64,000 bases of DNA from Apostichopus japonicus. Its lineage: Eukaryota > Echinodermata > Holothuroidea > Aspidochirotida > Stichopodidae. The translations under genes and the position numbers were made by a program. The first letter of the stretch is position 1. Each line of letters opens with the position of its first letter. Below the pieces are notes generated by a model. The model ran no database searches and was not told the origin of the DNA. It saw only the letters and a program-made list of their open reading frames with translations. Where the stretch lies: the NCBI RefSeq assembly GCF_037975245.1, contig NC_092580.1, positions 32,265,001 to 32,329,000 of the forward strand, written 5' to 3'. This document shows, in pieces, positions 38,001 through 53,000 of the stretch.

Positions 38001-41000
38001 CGTAACATCACGCCTTGACATGGGAAATCTCTCCTTAATGGTCTACCAAAAATACAAATCAACCGTCTTGCACGACTACAGAACATTGCTGCACGAATTG
38101 TCACCCGTTCCAAGCCAAGGGAATATATGTCGCACATATTCTGAGAGAATTACACTGGCTCCCGATCAAAGACCAGATTATTTTTAAAATATTGATTTTC
38201 ACACATCGCTATTTTGTGAGAACTTCGCTATTCTACTTGTCAGAACTTCTGCAACTATATCACGCAAATCATAGTTTCTTGAAATGACACAATCAATTAC
38301 TTCTGTGTGAAAATCGCTCAAATCGTTCATGGGGCAAAAGAGCTTTTGCTGCTGCTGCCCCTTGTCTGTGGAACAGCCTGATTCCTGAACATGTAAAACA
38401 CAGTCCATCTCTTTCTTCTTTTTTCAAATGCTCTCTCAAGACTCATCTGATGAAAACTGTTTAATTAATTGTCATTGTAGCCAATTTTTGCTTGCATTTT
38501 TGTCTTGTACTATGTTTCCTGTTCATTGTTTTTGCTGTCACACTGATTGTGTCACTGGGCCATGAGAATCTTTTGACGGATACCGGCGCATTATAAATGT
38601 CCATTATTATTATTATTATCTTTTTTGTGCACCACTGTAACTTGAATTAAATGACACTGTTATTAACCAGTTTAAGTCTGTTTCCATTTGAACTCACTGC
38701 TGGCATTAACCTCCTCCTTTACTTATGGTTTTCCTGATAACTTTTGATTATCTTTCTTATACCATGAATCATGTGAATTATAACAAGTTCTACACATGTA
38801 AAATAGAAAGATGAAGAATAAACACCTCAACACTTGATGGTAATAGATTCCTCAATCAATTTGTTATCTTCTCTCAATATTGATGTTCTCACTCTGTGCC
38901 TTGATTGAATGATTGCTTGAAATTAAGTTGTACTGACTTGAAAGAGATATAAAGTATTCACATAAATTGCGGATAAAATAACGAATATCTCCTATACACT
39001 AATATAACCTGTAGCCTACCATGGTCTTTCATCTGGAAACCATGAATGTTCAAACCTTCACCTGCTTTAACAAAATCATGAAGAATTTGCAAAAACAATA
39101 TATGTTACCCTGAAATCGCTTGATGAGGCACCCTCAGGGTCACCCTGGTCCAGGTGCTGTGTACATTATCATCATAAAGGCTCCCATGATGGTATTTCAT
39201 GGGAGAGCATTGATAATTGTGACCTCCGGGGTGACACTCTGGCTGTACCAGTTGCCATGACGATGGATCTTGTGGCATTGTGGTATACTCTAATCTGATT
39301 GGTTTACCAGTCGAGCAGGAATAACCAAACTCAGAGTGCTGACTGCATCCAATTATAATCTGTTCAAAGATAAACAAAATTGTTAGATAATATTTCAATC
39401 TTCTTTTATGAAATGATGCACAGAATATTCCTTTAGTTAACTCATCCAGCAGTTTCTTGGCTAATCTAGAAGGTCATGAGTCTATGCTAAGAGGTCATAG
39501 GTCTATCTATGAGGTCATGGGTCCATCAAAGGGGTACCTCAGTTCATGTAGGGGGTCCTACATTCATCTAGGAGGTCACAAGTTCATCTAAGAGGCTATG
39601 GGTACAACTAGGAGATCAAGAAGTACATCATGAGTCCATCTAGGAGGTCATGGGTACATATGTTAAGTCATGAGTCAATCTAGGACACTACCAGTCCATC
39701 AAGAGGTTTGTGATTTCTTCTGATCTATTTGGGCTTGTTATTCAATATCATCTCTACCAAGTCAGATGATAATAGTGCTTGAGTATATATGTTTCCTTTT
39801 ACTTTACTTTCTTTTCAAACAGAAAATATTGAAAAAAAACAGCACCAGACCTTAAATTGAATTATGAAGTGTTTGTCCACAATCATCTCCCTTGTCGTGA
39901 CTGATCTATTCAGGTTTTCGCTTTCTGCCGTTTGCCAATAGAGGGCTGGATCAGAGGTCCAGCACACGCCGACTTGGCTGTTCCCGTACGGATAGAAGGT
40001 CCACAGCGAATCATCCGGCTGGCGGTCAAAAGAATCTTCCAAAGAGGTTGGGTTTATCTCTGACCCTCCTGAAAAATTATTATTATTACCATTATTGATA
40101 AATCATAAAGACAATATTGCAATTGAAATATATCTCTGATTTGAAGTTTAGTTTTAGATGATAAATTTGTGCACCATACTGTGATAATATCAGCAAATTT
40201 TGCCTTTCTGGCACTCCATGGTAAAGTTTATGCCTGTGACATTTCTTAGTAGGTGTTACTTCACTTCTTGAATCCACTCCTGTCAGCTTCCAAAGAACCA
40301 GAAACAATGGTCTTCTTGGGATGCATCACATGTGTTTAAGAAATGAATAGTACACTTGTGTGCATACTCTTTACCCAAACAAGCTATGACCATGCAACTT
40401 TAACCAGGGATAATTTACACCCTAACATTTCTTTATTCTGGTGGTGTATATTTGTTCAGCTTTTTAAGAGAATCATCACAGCTTGTTAATTAGTTTTCTT
40501 GCAGGCAACTCTGAGGTGTTGAGCAAGTACTTGAGACAGTAAAAACACAATCAACTCCAATACAGCAATTAATCATTACAATTGAAGACTGAGGCATCGG
40601 TTCTAGAACCAGTTAATTGTTGAGATGCTCTTGGTCACTAATTAATATGACTACAGTTGAAAATATCTATCAAAGCAAACCTAAACAAAGTTAGTTTAAC
40701 TGGTTCGATTTCATAAACCACATTCTACTTCTCACCAATGTTGCAGGTGTACTTGAAGGTATTGGTTTTTTTCTCTTTCAAACTGAACAGATTTTTCTCT
40801 CCGGATTCTTACCCACTTGATAAGACATAAATGTAACATATGAGCAAGATGGCTTCTGTTCTTCAAATGCATTCAAGATATGGCAGGATGAGTTATTCAG
40901 TATAAGCAGACAACTGTTTCAAGAAACCCTACCGATTAAGATACTATCAATGGCCCATTGTGCTGTTGGCCTCCCTTGGTGCCACGGCTGCCACCAACGG

Positions 41001-44000
41001 ACCCTTGTGGCCTTTGTCCTGGCCCCGAGAGGCATGGTCAGGTACACAAGCTGTGGTGTGGTGTAAGCACTGAAATCCAGTTCATGTAGTGTGGTCCACG
41101 TGACACCTGTAAGTAGCAGAATGAACAGTGTAGTCTGCATTTGTGTCAAAAAACCATTAAATTTCACCATTTACAGGGATGATCAAACAATTTATCAAGT
41201 TATGTTTTATGCCACAGATGAAAGCCAGGTTTGTTTGACATGTGTTGTAAAGATGGATATTTTGTAACTTTATTTTAACGTACTGGACATAAATGGCTAG
41301 GACTGTTTGTGAAGTCATGCGAAACAATCGATAATCCAGTGGTAAATGATTTTTTTGTTAATTTTACATAATTCTGTGTTATATTTAACACAATGCCATT
41401 ATACGTTCCAAATATTTGACTTTTGAAGAAGAAAAATTCAGCATAACCATAAAATAGAAGCTTTTGTATAAAAGCAAATGTCACATAGAACATCACAAAT
41501 TTGTGATTAAGCTTATTACAACGTATAGAGAAAAATCATTGTCCATCAGAGGTCACAGAAAATAAAGCCTTGTCACAGCTCAATGAATATCCCCAAATAT
41601 GCTAGAACATGAAATTTGTTGCACATTTCTCTTTAGCTACTGGTTACATTTGACTGTATTGGTCTTACCTCCATTGGCAGAAAATTGCACGATCACAGAT
41701 TCTTGTCTCATTATTGGACTTTGACAAGTGAAGTAGCCATTTTGGTCTCCAATAACCAGATAAAACTGAATGAAACTGTAGATTAACAGGAGAAGATACC
41801 ACGGTCATTTTAAAAAAGTGATTAGGTGGGGTGGTTGGGGATGGGAGTGGGTGGAAGGTAATAGTGCGTGGGTTGGTGGGATAATACACATGACATTATC
41901 ACAACTCTCTGTAGCATAACATCATCTAAGAAGTGTAAGCATTCACAGCAAAGTAAACATATGCGTATTTAATATGCAAGACTACAAACTACACACTGCT
42001 ATTTTACAGCATTGGCACAAAACTACTGCAGTTTCCGTCATTTTCCAGCATTCCCATCATTCTCCAATTAATACCATCCTATCCCACTTTTCTCTCTCCC
42101 CAGCTAACCCCACTTCATCCCCAATCCCCCTCACTACCTTCTTTCCCACCCTCAAACACACTTATTCTCTCAATTTGTTCTTACCAACAATTCACTGCAA
42201 CCAAAAGAGCAGTCATTTCTGAGAAAGTTTCTGTAGGTAACAACTTTTTACACAAGTGACATATTAGGTCATCTATCATACTCTTCATAAAAGAAACTAG
42301 TGCAGTAGTTTACCTCTTAATGTCTTCTGAAATGAGTAAATATAAACAACATGAGCCCCTGACACCTGAGTGGAGGGTCAGAGGTACATATATGGCCCCC
42401 AATTTATTTTCACAGGAATGATATTCATGCAGTTGTGGCCCCAGAACACTGCCCCCCCTGAACAATGGTCTGAGACCTGCCCAATCCACTCCACTCCCCT
42501 CCCCCCCACCCCCACCCATCTACCTCAATCCTGTGTCTGGCTTCTCTGAACATTTGAATAATTTCTACATTTGCATTCAACGTGCCTGGAATCCCTGAGA
42601 TCTAAGTCCTGCGTCTCTGCCAGCCGTTGTCCGCTACCACCGAAGTAAAGGTTTTCAAGTTCGTGGATTGGCCCACAGGAAGTAAATCTGTCTTGGGTTA
42701 CCATAGCGCCTTGAACCAAAATCCACTTGGTAGAGTTAGTCTCTCCAGCAGAAAATGTTTCTTTCAAGTGAGTCTAAAATTGTGACAGAAATGAAATCGG
42801 TCTTACTGTGAATTACTTTAATGTCACTGATCATCGATAGGTTGTAAATGAAGCCCGAGTACGTGACCAAGTGTTAAGAAACATATCAAGCACTGAACAG
42901 AAAATGTCTAAGGTCTCATTTCTTTGAAAAGGCCCATCCTTTGCTTTGTACTGTATTTTATATATTATATTTTGTGGTAGTAAACAGGCACTATGTTACT
43001 TTCAATGTATTATATGTAGTGAGTAGTGACCTCAGTACACTGTATATGCTAAATATATTAAACTATACAAAGTTTTGCAGACTCAACAACGCACACTCGT
43101 CACACAATTCCTTGAGAAAAATGTTTACGACTGGGTTCCATCTTTGATCAGACTGATCACTTAATATGATAGGTAACACGACAAATATGCAACAAATGTA
43201 CAGTAGAGATAGCTAATTAAAATAACACGCTCAAACATCAGTAGAGTAAGCTAATTAAAATAACCCACTGAAATATAAGCATTGTACATACAGTACAGGT
43301 GATACTGTCACACCCGAAGCATTCCATACTATAATGAGGGCTATGCAGTCCTGCTGAGAAAATTATAGAAATTTAGATATACTTCAAAAAGTCTATTTAA
43401 ATACTTACTGGCAGTGAGGGCGATATTTCACAGGCATCTCCTGAGTAGCCAGCATCACAGACACACAGAGGATATTGACAATCTCCATGTCCGTTACAAA
43501 ACTCTGGACAGGGTGGGCCAATGTATACATCATCTAAGGCCCACTGAGGGGTGTAAGGGACCAGGGGATCATACCGCTGAAACCATCTGAACCGAATTTT
43601 CCTGGTCAAGTGAAAAAATGGAACGATTTGACACTTTAAGAAACAATGCTGTAGAATGATGTCAAACAGCAAACAACCAATTATGTGTTTCATTGTAAAC
43701 ATGGCCAGAATAATATGACATGTCAGCCTAAGAAATCTTATGTCTTCCCTCCATGTGGCAGTCAAAACCTTTCCAAACACACTTCTTAACTTCATTCAAG
43801 TACACACATATTTATTAATATGACTGTGCATAAAATCTTTAATATGACTTTGCACTCATTAATAATAATAATAAGACTTATAATGCGCACACACCACTCA
43901 AAGAATGTTCATGGCGCAAATGACAATGAGAAATGATACAATACAGAATAATACAAAACAATGACACAAGAAAAACTTAATGGTACAAGATCATATAAAA

Positions 44001-47000
44001 GCTTTTGTCATTAAGTGGGATTTTATGCTCTTCTTAAAGTTAGAGAGAGTAGATGTTTTTCTGATTTTTAAGGGAAGTTGGTTCCATAAGCGAGGGGCAG
44101 AAACAATAAATGACCTATCCCCCCAAGAATGTTTAGACTTAATTTCAGATAATAAAAATTGAGAGCTGGATCTTAGATTACGAGAGGGGACATAAATATG
44201 TAATAAGTCAGAAATATACATTGGACCATGTCCTTTAAGTGATTTATAAACAATAAGGAGAATTTTATACATAATACGATATTTTACAGGTAGCCAGTGC
44301 AGTTTTTTTAAGACAGGGTGGATATGACAATGCTTATGAGAATGAGTTACAATACGTGCAGCTGAGTTTTGGATTAATTGGAGTCTATGAATCTGTTCAT
44401 ATGGAAGATCGAGGAGTAAGGAATTGCCCATATCCAACCTTGAAGTGATAAAAGAATGTACAATTTGTTCAGTTGCCTTATCATTTAAATATAATCATTA
44501 TCAATAGAACCACTATCAGCCGCTAAAAAACCTCTTTTATGCCTTGCTAGGCAGCTAACGAACATCTTTTTTGCCTTGCTAGGCAGCTAACAAACCTCTT
44601 TGTTACCTTGCTAGGCAGCTAACAAACCTCTTTGTTGCCTTGCTAGGTAGCTATCAAACATCTTTGTTGCCTTGCTAGACAGCTAACAAACATCTTTGTT
44701 GCCTTGCTAGGCAGCTAACAAACATCTCTGTTGCCTTGTTAGGCAGCTAACAAACATATTTGCTGCTTTGCTAGGCAGGCAACAAACCATTTTGTTGCCT
44801 TGCTAGGCAGCTAACTAATCTCTTTGTTGCCTTGCTAGGCAGCTAACAAACCTCTTCATTGTCTTGCTAGGCAGCTAACAAACCTGTTTGTTGCCTTGCT
44901 AGGTAGCTATCAAACATCTTTGTTGCTTGCTAGACAGCTAACAAACATCTTTGTTGCTTTGCTAGGCAGCTAACAAACATCTCTGTTGCCTTGCTAGGCA
45001 GCTAACAAACATCTTTGCTGCCTTGCTAGGCAGGCAACGAACCATTTTGTTGCCTTGCTAGGCAGCTAACTAATCTCTTTGTTGCCTTGCTAGGTAGCTA
45101 ACACCTCATTGTTGCCTTGCTAGGCAGCTAAAAATCCTCTTTGTTGCCTTGCTAGGTAGCTAACTAATCTCTTCATTGCCTTGCTAGGCAGCTAACACCT
45201 CATTGTTGCCTTGCTAGGCAGCTTACATACCTCTTTGTTGCCTTGTTAGGTAGCTAACACCTCATTGTTGCCTTGCTAGGCAGCTAAAAATCCTTTTTGT
45301 TGCCTTGCTAGGTAGCTAACTAATCTCTTCATTGCCTTGCTAGGCAGCTAACACCTCATTGTTGCCTTGCTAGGCAGCTTACAAACCTCTTTGTTGCCTT
45401 GCTAGGTAGCTAACACCTCATTGTTGCCTTGCTAGGCAGCTAAAAAACCTTTTTGTTGCCTTGCTAAGCAGCTAACAAACCTCTTTGTTGCCTTGCTAGG
45501 TAGCTAACACCTCATTGTTGCCTTGCTAGGCAGCCAACAAACCTCTTTGTTGCCTTGCTAAGCAGCTAACAAACCTTTTTGTTGCCTTGCTAAGCAGCTA
45601 ACAAACCTTTTTGTTGCCTTGCTAGGCAGTTTCATAATAACTCTCCTCCAGCTAACAAACCTCTTTGTTGCCTTGCTAAGCAGCTAACAAACCTTTTTGT
45701 TGCCTTGCTAAGCAGCTAACAAACCTCATTGTTGCCTTGCTAGGCAGCTAAAAATCCTCTTTGTTGCCTTGCTAGGTAGCTAACTAATCTCTTCATTGCC
45801 TTGCTAGGCAGCTAACACCTCATTGTTGCCTTGCTAGGCAGCTTACAAACCTCTTTGTTGCCTTGTTAGGTAGCTAACACCTCATTGTTGCCTTGCTAGG
45901 CAGCTAAAAATCCTCTTTGTTGCCTTGCTAGGTAGCTAACTAATCTCTTCATTGCCTTGCTAGGCAGCTAACACCTCATTGTTGCCTTGCTAGGCAGCTT
46001 ACAAACCTCTTTGTTGCCTTGCTAGGTAGCTAACACCTCATTGTTGCCTTGCTAGGCAGCTAAAAATCCTCTTTGTTGCCTTGCTAGGTAGCTAACTAAT
46101 CTCTTTGTTGCCTTGCTAGGTAGCTAACACCTCATTGTTGCTTTGCTAGGCAGCTAACAAACCTCTTTGTTGCCTTGCTAAGCAGCTAACAAACCTTTTT
46201 GTTGCCTTGCTAAGCAGCTAACAAACCTTTTTGTTGCCTTGCTAGGCAGTTTCATAATAACTCTCCTCCATCCCTGATTGGCGTGGAACTGAGAAGAAAC
46301 CGTAGCTTGATCTTCACGACACTGAGGGTCAAAGGTCATGCACTGTAAACTCAATAATGACCAGGTGAGACCACTGTCAGCTGAGTAGAAGAGATCCACT
46401 GGGTTCATGAAGGTATCTGTTGTAGCATTACAACCAACAGATATCTGAGGATGTGAAACATCAAAGCAATTGTAAACATGCTTTCCAAGTTTAATACTGT
46501 ATAACTTGTTATGTATCTGTTGTTGCATTACAACCAACAGATATCTGAGGACGTGAAACATCAAAGCAATTGTAAACATGCTTTCCAAGTTTAATACTGT
46601 ATTACATGTTATGTTGAAACCGCTTGGTATGTAATATTATTATTATTACTAAGTATTATTATTATTATAACATTATAGTTATTGAATGAAATCATCAAGC
46701 ACCAACATTGTCAGGTAACATTTCTGCATTGATTTTGGGCAAATTTTGACCCTCTTTTACACTGAAGACCGAATTAAATGTAGTTCACTATCATGGCTAG
46801 CTACATTCCTTTCCATATCATGAAAGAATAGTATAAAATTTTTACCTTTTCTAATTTTTATGTTTACATACGATTATTGGATGGCAATGAGAGTGTGGCA
46901 AACAAACTGTTTAGATAATAAATTAATCACTTTACTAATTAAGATTCAGTTAGTAAACAATTCTAATGGGAGGCTTTATTTTGATCAGTTTTAGTCAGGT

Positions 47001-50000
47001 AAAGGTTTGAAAAGTTTAGACCAACAAACTGCTATAAGTGGCTTCGTTTTAGTTGCAGCACTAACATCTCCTGTCACTCAAATAAATGTATTTTTCTAGA
47101 GTGAAACATTATTGTCATAGCAGGTGTTCAGTACATCAAGGAAACTATTTGTCTATTGACATTGTGTTTCAAAACAATCAATGTAATACTTTCAGAAGAG
47201 TTACACCTAGGCCTAGCCTAATTTGCATATAAGGATTGGGACAGAGGTTGTGATCCTCATGAACTAATAAGGTTATGAACCTGCTAATTTATTACTCTAT
47301 GTGAAGGAATTACACATATAAAGGTGGTTATCATTGTAATGCAAACATATGAAAACTAACCTTAAATTCCAAAACAGCGCCCTCTTGTAACCTCAGGTCG
47401 AGTGTGGTCACCGTGGTGTCTTCAGCAGGGTTGATACCTCCAAAGAGAGAAGACAAAGATGGTGACCCTCCATAGCCCGGAGGAGATTCCGTGCAAAACT
47501 CTCCAACGTCTGCGTTATCCGTGAACAGCCACTGATTGCTGACCGATCCGGTCTCAAAGTCATCTCTGAGCGAAGCCGGTAAAGTCGACGTTCCTCCCAC
47601 GAATATATTATCGATGGCAAAATCAGCCTCATCCTCTCCGGGATGTATAGGCTGCCACCATCTCAACCTCGTACCGTTCTGTCGAGCTCCAGGTGGGAGC
47701 ATGATAGAGACAAATCTAAGGAAATGGAGATTAAGAGGTCGTGATATGGTTTGATTTCAAAATTATGTCGATGAGCAGATTTGGCTGGTTTTCTCACTTT
47801 ACAACTTTCCCTCTACGAAACAAAAATGGCCCCCACGGGGATGCCACTTTTTCAGGTTCTTTTCATGACAATTCCTCTAGTCTGCTTCACCTTAAAGTGA
47901 GTTCTCTTCTTCCCCTACTTTTCCTTCTTTATAACACAGGTCCCAATGAATTCATAACTGCTTACCTTTGGTATGGGTTTATACTGAACACATGTCATTT
48001 GTCATATCTTCGATCCCAATAGAAACTGTATCATTCATTTCCATATTTATACTCGCTACTGACATTTGCTTACCTTGGTATGAGGTACTGATCATGAGCA
48101 AGTTCTTTCAGTAAGTTCCACTGAATACCACCGTTGATGGAATACTGTACTATAACACTCTGGTTATGGTAGGTTGGATGTACGATGCAGCCGTAAACTA
48201 TATGAAACTGTAGATAGTCTGCTTCTGTGAGATCCATGTCATTTGAGGTCAAGATCCTGGAACACCCCTGAAGACAATAATTATTAAAATTAATTCCCAT
48301 TTCATGTCTGCATAGATTTTGGGAAAGTATTCAGAAAACAAAATTTGTAGAATAATTGATTTTTCAAAGTAGTATTTTATCACAATAACTTTGCTCCTGA
48401 ATCTCAACAATCTGTAAATTTTTGTCACTAAGAAAGCCATCTGATTTGGAACAAAATGCTGGTATTGCTTTGAAGATGTAATATACTTTAATTTGTTACT
48501 ATTTCTATTCATTTCTAAATTTCAAATGTTTCTATTTCTTCAAAAAGTACAAACAGATTTACCAGGTGAAAATGAAGTGCAGATCCTGAGGCAACTGGGC
48601 CACAGACTTGAGTAAGTTCACCCCCTTGGATACTGTTCCAACCTCCTGATCCAATGAATGGCTGATGATTGAAGGTATCCCTCAGAGAATTTGGCAATGC
48701 TATGTTTGGCTGGTTGCAAGCATTACCCTCCCAGCCACTATCACATCTGAGAATGCAGAAGATATATAGAAGTAAATATTTCAGTCTGACCTTGAATAAC
48801 TGCCAGGATTGGAGGATATTAAATAACATTTTCAGATAACCACTGCTGAAGCTGACAAAGGATCCTAAGATTGTGATGAAGATCATTCAAATATACGACC
48901 CAAATAATGCCAGAGCTATCGACAGTGAAAAGGGATATGCTAATGGCAGATACTGTGACAAGTTAATATCCTGGTGGATTCAATGCATCCCCTACGTAAA
49001 ACAGACATATCACACTCTGGTAGTGGATACGACCTAAAACCTAGGTAAACAGATATATCCAAATGAGGCTGGTGAATTTAATGTAACCTCTAGGTAAAGC
49101 AAACATATCTCATGCTGCTAGTGGATACAATCTGAAACCTAGGTAAAACAGATATATCCCATGATGCTGGTGAATTTAATATAACATTTACATAAAATAA
49201 ACATATCCCATGCTGCTAGTGGATACAACATGAGACCTAGGTAAAACAGAGATATCATGATGCTGGTGTAGTCCAAACCCCCCATCTCAGTCTCTGTTTT
49301 CTAACTTTCGTTTTGCCAAAGTTACTGCTGGTTTTCCTCAGGAAATACAATGAAGATGGTAAACTTTCATGTCTTCATAGAAGATATTCTTCCAGAGGTT
49401 TTGATTCCTTTTCTAATATTCTTGCTGGATTTCCTGGTTTACATTATTTGCTTAAAAAGCTGTCACAATAAACTGTAATATAAGGTTTTGTCTAAATGCA
49501 GCTCTGTGCAGAAACAATATTTACAAACTTTTAACAAAAAATCATGCTATGACTATAAATATGATTAAAATTGTTTTGATTTTCTGGTGTCCATCATTCA
49601 TACTAATTATAGTGTATTATTTTTATTAAACAGACCTAAATTGGCAATTTGAATCTGATATTGTTAATGCATTTCATAACATTATGTAGACAACAATTGG
49701 TGCAGTGCAACGTTTCTTTACATAAAACAACATGTACACAAAACACAAAAGCTATAAATAATCTTTCCACTAAGGCTTAGGATAAAATGACATGTGTTCA
49801 GTACAGAGATTTTCTCACAAGCAAATTTCGTTGTCACAGCGACCATGTCCAGAGCACATGAGCGGGCAGGCATATCCAATGTAGACGTAAGACAAAGCCC
49901 AGGTATTACTGGGAACAAAACCAGAAGGTTGAATCCAACGGAATCTAGTCGCTTTTGATCTGGAAGAAAGGACAGAAGAACATGCGAATAAGTGATGGCA

Positions 50001-53000
50001 ATTATTCATTACAGAAATAAATGAGGAATAATTAATATTAGAGTTAAAATTATACCTCACTGTTAAGGAGTCCTCAAGAACTTTAAATAAATATACTCAA
50101 AATCTAATTTATTTTTGTCAAAAATATGGAGCAAATTTTGATCAACTTAGCAATATAAATGATTAAACAATTGAAAATTTCAGTCTATTTCATATGAAAA
50201 TGAATTGCGGTTCCTCTAAAGTCCAAGTAAGGCAAGGTGGGTGGCAAGTAAGAAAGGAAACATTGATAGTTACACATAACAATTATAAATTCATTACGAT
50301 CTTCCCTGCCTATAGCAAAAAACACCTGAGTCCCTTGTGTTTATAATCATACAGGTGGCTGATCAATTAATTAGGTGCACTCAAGGATGAATCCTAATAA
50401 CAGTACTTGGGATAGTTAGTGCTCCAGTGAATTTGAGATGGACAGTTTTAAGAAAAAAACAACAACAGCAAGAAGGGTGTTCATGCATATGCATGAAAAG
50501 ATGCATTGCATTGAACACACTAGTTGTTTTAATGATTGAAAATCTTGTTAAGTGACTTTATTTGATGTAAATACTTAAGGCTGATTGTAACTACCTTGTC
50601 CATAGTGGCATAGGTACAACAACCCTTGTCCACTGGTTGTATACATCAGATGCAAATGAGCTGTCTCCATGGTAACTGTCACAGTTCATATCTGAAGGTA
50701 GACATGGCTCATAAACAGGATTCCAGTTTTTGCCCATGTCTACTGAATATTCAAGATAGATTCCTGTGAGAAGAAAGCAGATATGACTGAATATTCATGA
50801 CTGATGCATAGTCCCTAGCAACAATTAAAAAATAAAATAAGTAATTAAATATCCGTATAATGTATGGTTTCTATTATATAACCAAAAACTGCTGTTACAA
50901 ACCATTACTAGATATATTTCTATATATCATAAACCTGAAATAAAATCTACCTGTAAGCATGCGTCAACAAATCATACTAAGTTGTACTATTGCCATCAAT
51001 ATAAATAATAACTTTATATTAATCATTAATAAGTAAGGTTAATGCAAAATTATGCATTGCAAATGGCTCAGTAAACATTTATTGTTGATGGGAGCATCCT
51101 ATAAAGTTCTTTATCAATGTCTTAGAAGGTAGAATACATCATAAAATAAGGAGAATGAGTTAACTACAAGAGACAATAGAGTTGCATAACTTTACATTTA
51201 AGATGACTAAGTGAGACAGCCTCGTGGAACAGTTGAATTTACTCACTGTAGCAGCCAGGATGCCTGAACTGACAGGACATCGCTAGTTCAAATTGGACAA
51301 TGCTGCCCTCATCGATATGTACATCAGCAGAGATGGTGTACCTCATCTGACTGTTCCCGGAGAAGTGGAGGGTGTTGCTAGGAGAATTACAGACCTGTTC
51401 AGGATTGAAGCAAGAGAGTTAATCAGAACATATTTGAATTGTGACAGAAATGGGAACTTAAATTACTGCATATTTTTTTGTATGAAAAGTACCAACATTT
51501 CTTGTGTAATATTCAATATCTGTTGAGATATTAACATGTAACAGTGCTACAGTAGACAATATGCAAAATAATCTGTACAGACGTTTATGGATTTGGGTGA
51601 GAGGAAACAGTTTATCAATATTCAATCAGATTATGTAATTGCTATTGTTGTTGTTGACAACATGGATGACATTAGATAAAAAATGTTCCTGAATTTTGAA
51701 TAAAACAATGTAGTGCTTTGCTGATAAAGATGAGTATATCTTATAGAAGTTTAAACGTATTGATTAGCTATGAGTAAACTCAAAAGTACAGTCCCAGCAC
51801 TGCCAAATAACATGAATGTATGCCATGTACCTAACATTTATGACAGCATTCACATATGCTGATTAATTGGTGAATGCAACATGTCAGTCCCGTAAATGGT
51901 TCCAAAACTACCACATAGCATCCCTACCTGAAGAATGAAGGTCTACCCTCTACCCCCATTGACAGAACTAAGGAGATGTGAATGGAAATTGTGGCACAGT
52001 GCATATCTGTTTCTATTTCAATGCTCACAAATTAATGCAGCAGATGATCAGGTACCATGTAATCCCCTCTCTCCCCCCCCACCATCTCAAAACACTGGAG
52101 TAAAAGTCGCTCCAATAACTAAATCCACAGTGGTACTTACACATAAAATGCCATATTCACAAGTTAATGGGATTAACTTATCCCTCACCTACTGTACCTC
52201 CAACTTCAAATGTCTATTAAACAGCCTTCCAGATCATGAGCACAGACTGTAATGGTAACCATTCATCACCACATAAGTGAAACAAAACAGGCCAGTTTAA
52301 AAAATCTATTTGTACCGTGGTTAAACTACAAACATTTTAGAATAAAAGATGGATTGTGGTTTTTCATCCATCCATACAAACATTCAGTGCGACAATATAA
52401 ATAATTTAAATTCAATGACTTCAACAAAGGAGAGTAAAATGAATGACAATCAACTGGTGAAAATGCAAGGTGATTCAACTATGTTAAAATGAACTCTGTG
52501 CTACAAAGGTTCTTCTCAAACAAGTCTACCTGTTCCATAGAACTTCCTGGGGAAATCAACCAATTTTGATCGTGGACGGAGAATAAACCGGTTCCATCGC
52601 TCTGCAACGAAGATGTAAAATCATCTTGGAGGACAATCTGACCAAAGACATTACCTCCGATAAAAATCTGCCAAAACAAAAACAAAAACGTAATACGAAA
52701 ATTATCATAACAGCTGGGGAACTGAGGAAAGGAAACCACTTTTTCAGGTGAAAATTCAAAAACTTAAATTTAATGCAAGGACAATAAACAGCTTAGCTCA
52801 TCACTTGATTTAAATTTCTTAAAGTCACAAATAATGAAACAGAACATCTTAAATGCTAACATGTACAATAAAGCATTTCCTCTCCATGAAGAAAATGAAG
52901 TATTATGCTTTCTCCTAAAATTGATTGAAACAGATACAACCATTGGAACATTAATGTAACTGGCAAGAGGGCGGTCTACCTTTCAGTTTCTAATTTAATC

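Larger units (their letters stand above)
40069..43408. other. Reelin introns around repeat 7B
   Basis: Apart from the three repeat 7B exons, no mobile element recognised. A short duplication (AGCTAATTAAAATAAC) occurs at about 43210-43266. Confidence 0.4.

Noticed and set aside
42310-42519. Gly-rich minus-strand frame next to the repeat 7B exon
   Set aside because: Composition artefact of a C-rich tract; the exon frame ends at the GC donor.
44519-46257. Regular repeats resembling a CRISPR array
   Set aside because: Units are contiguous with no unique spacers, in an animal intron; it is a minisatellite.
46512-46611. Duplicate first part of the repeat 7A exon as an alternative exon
   Set aside because: The copy stops after eleven residues and has no donor; it is a duplication remnant.
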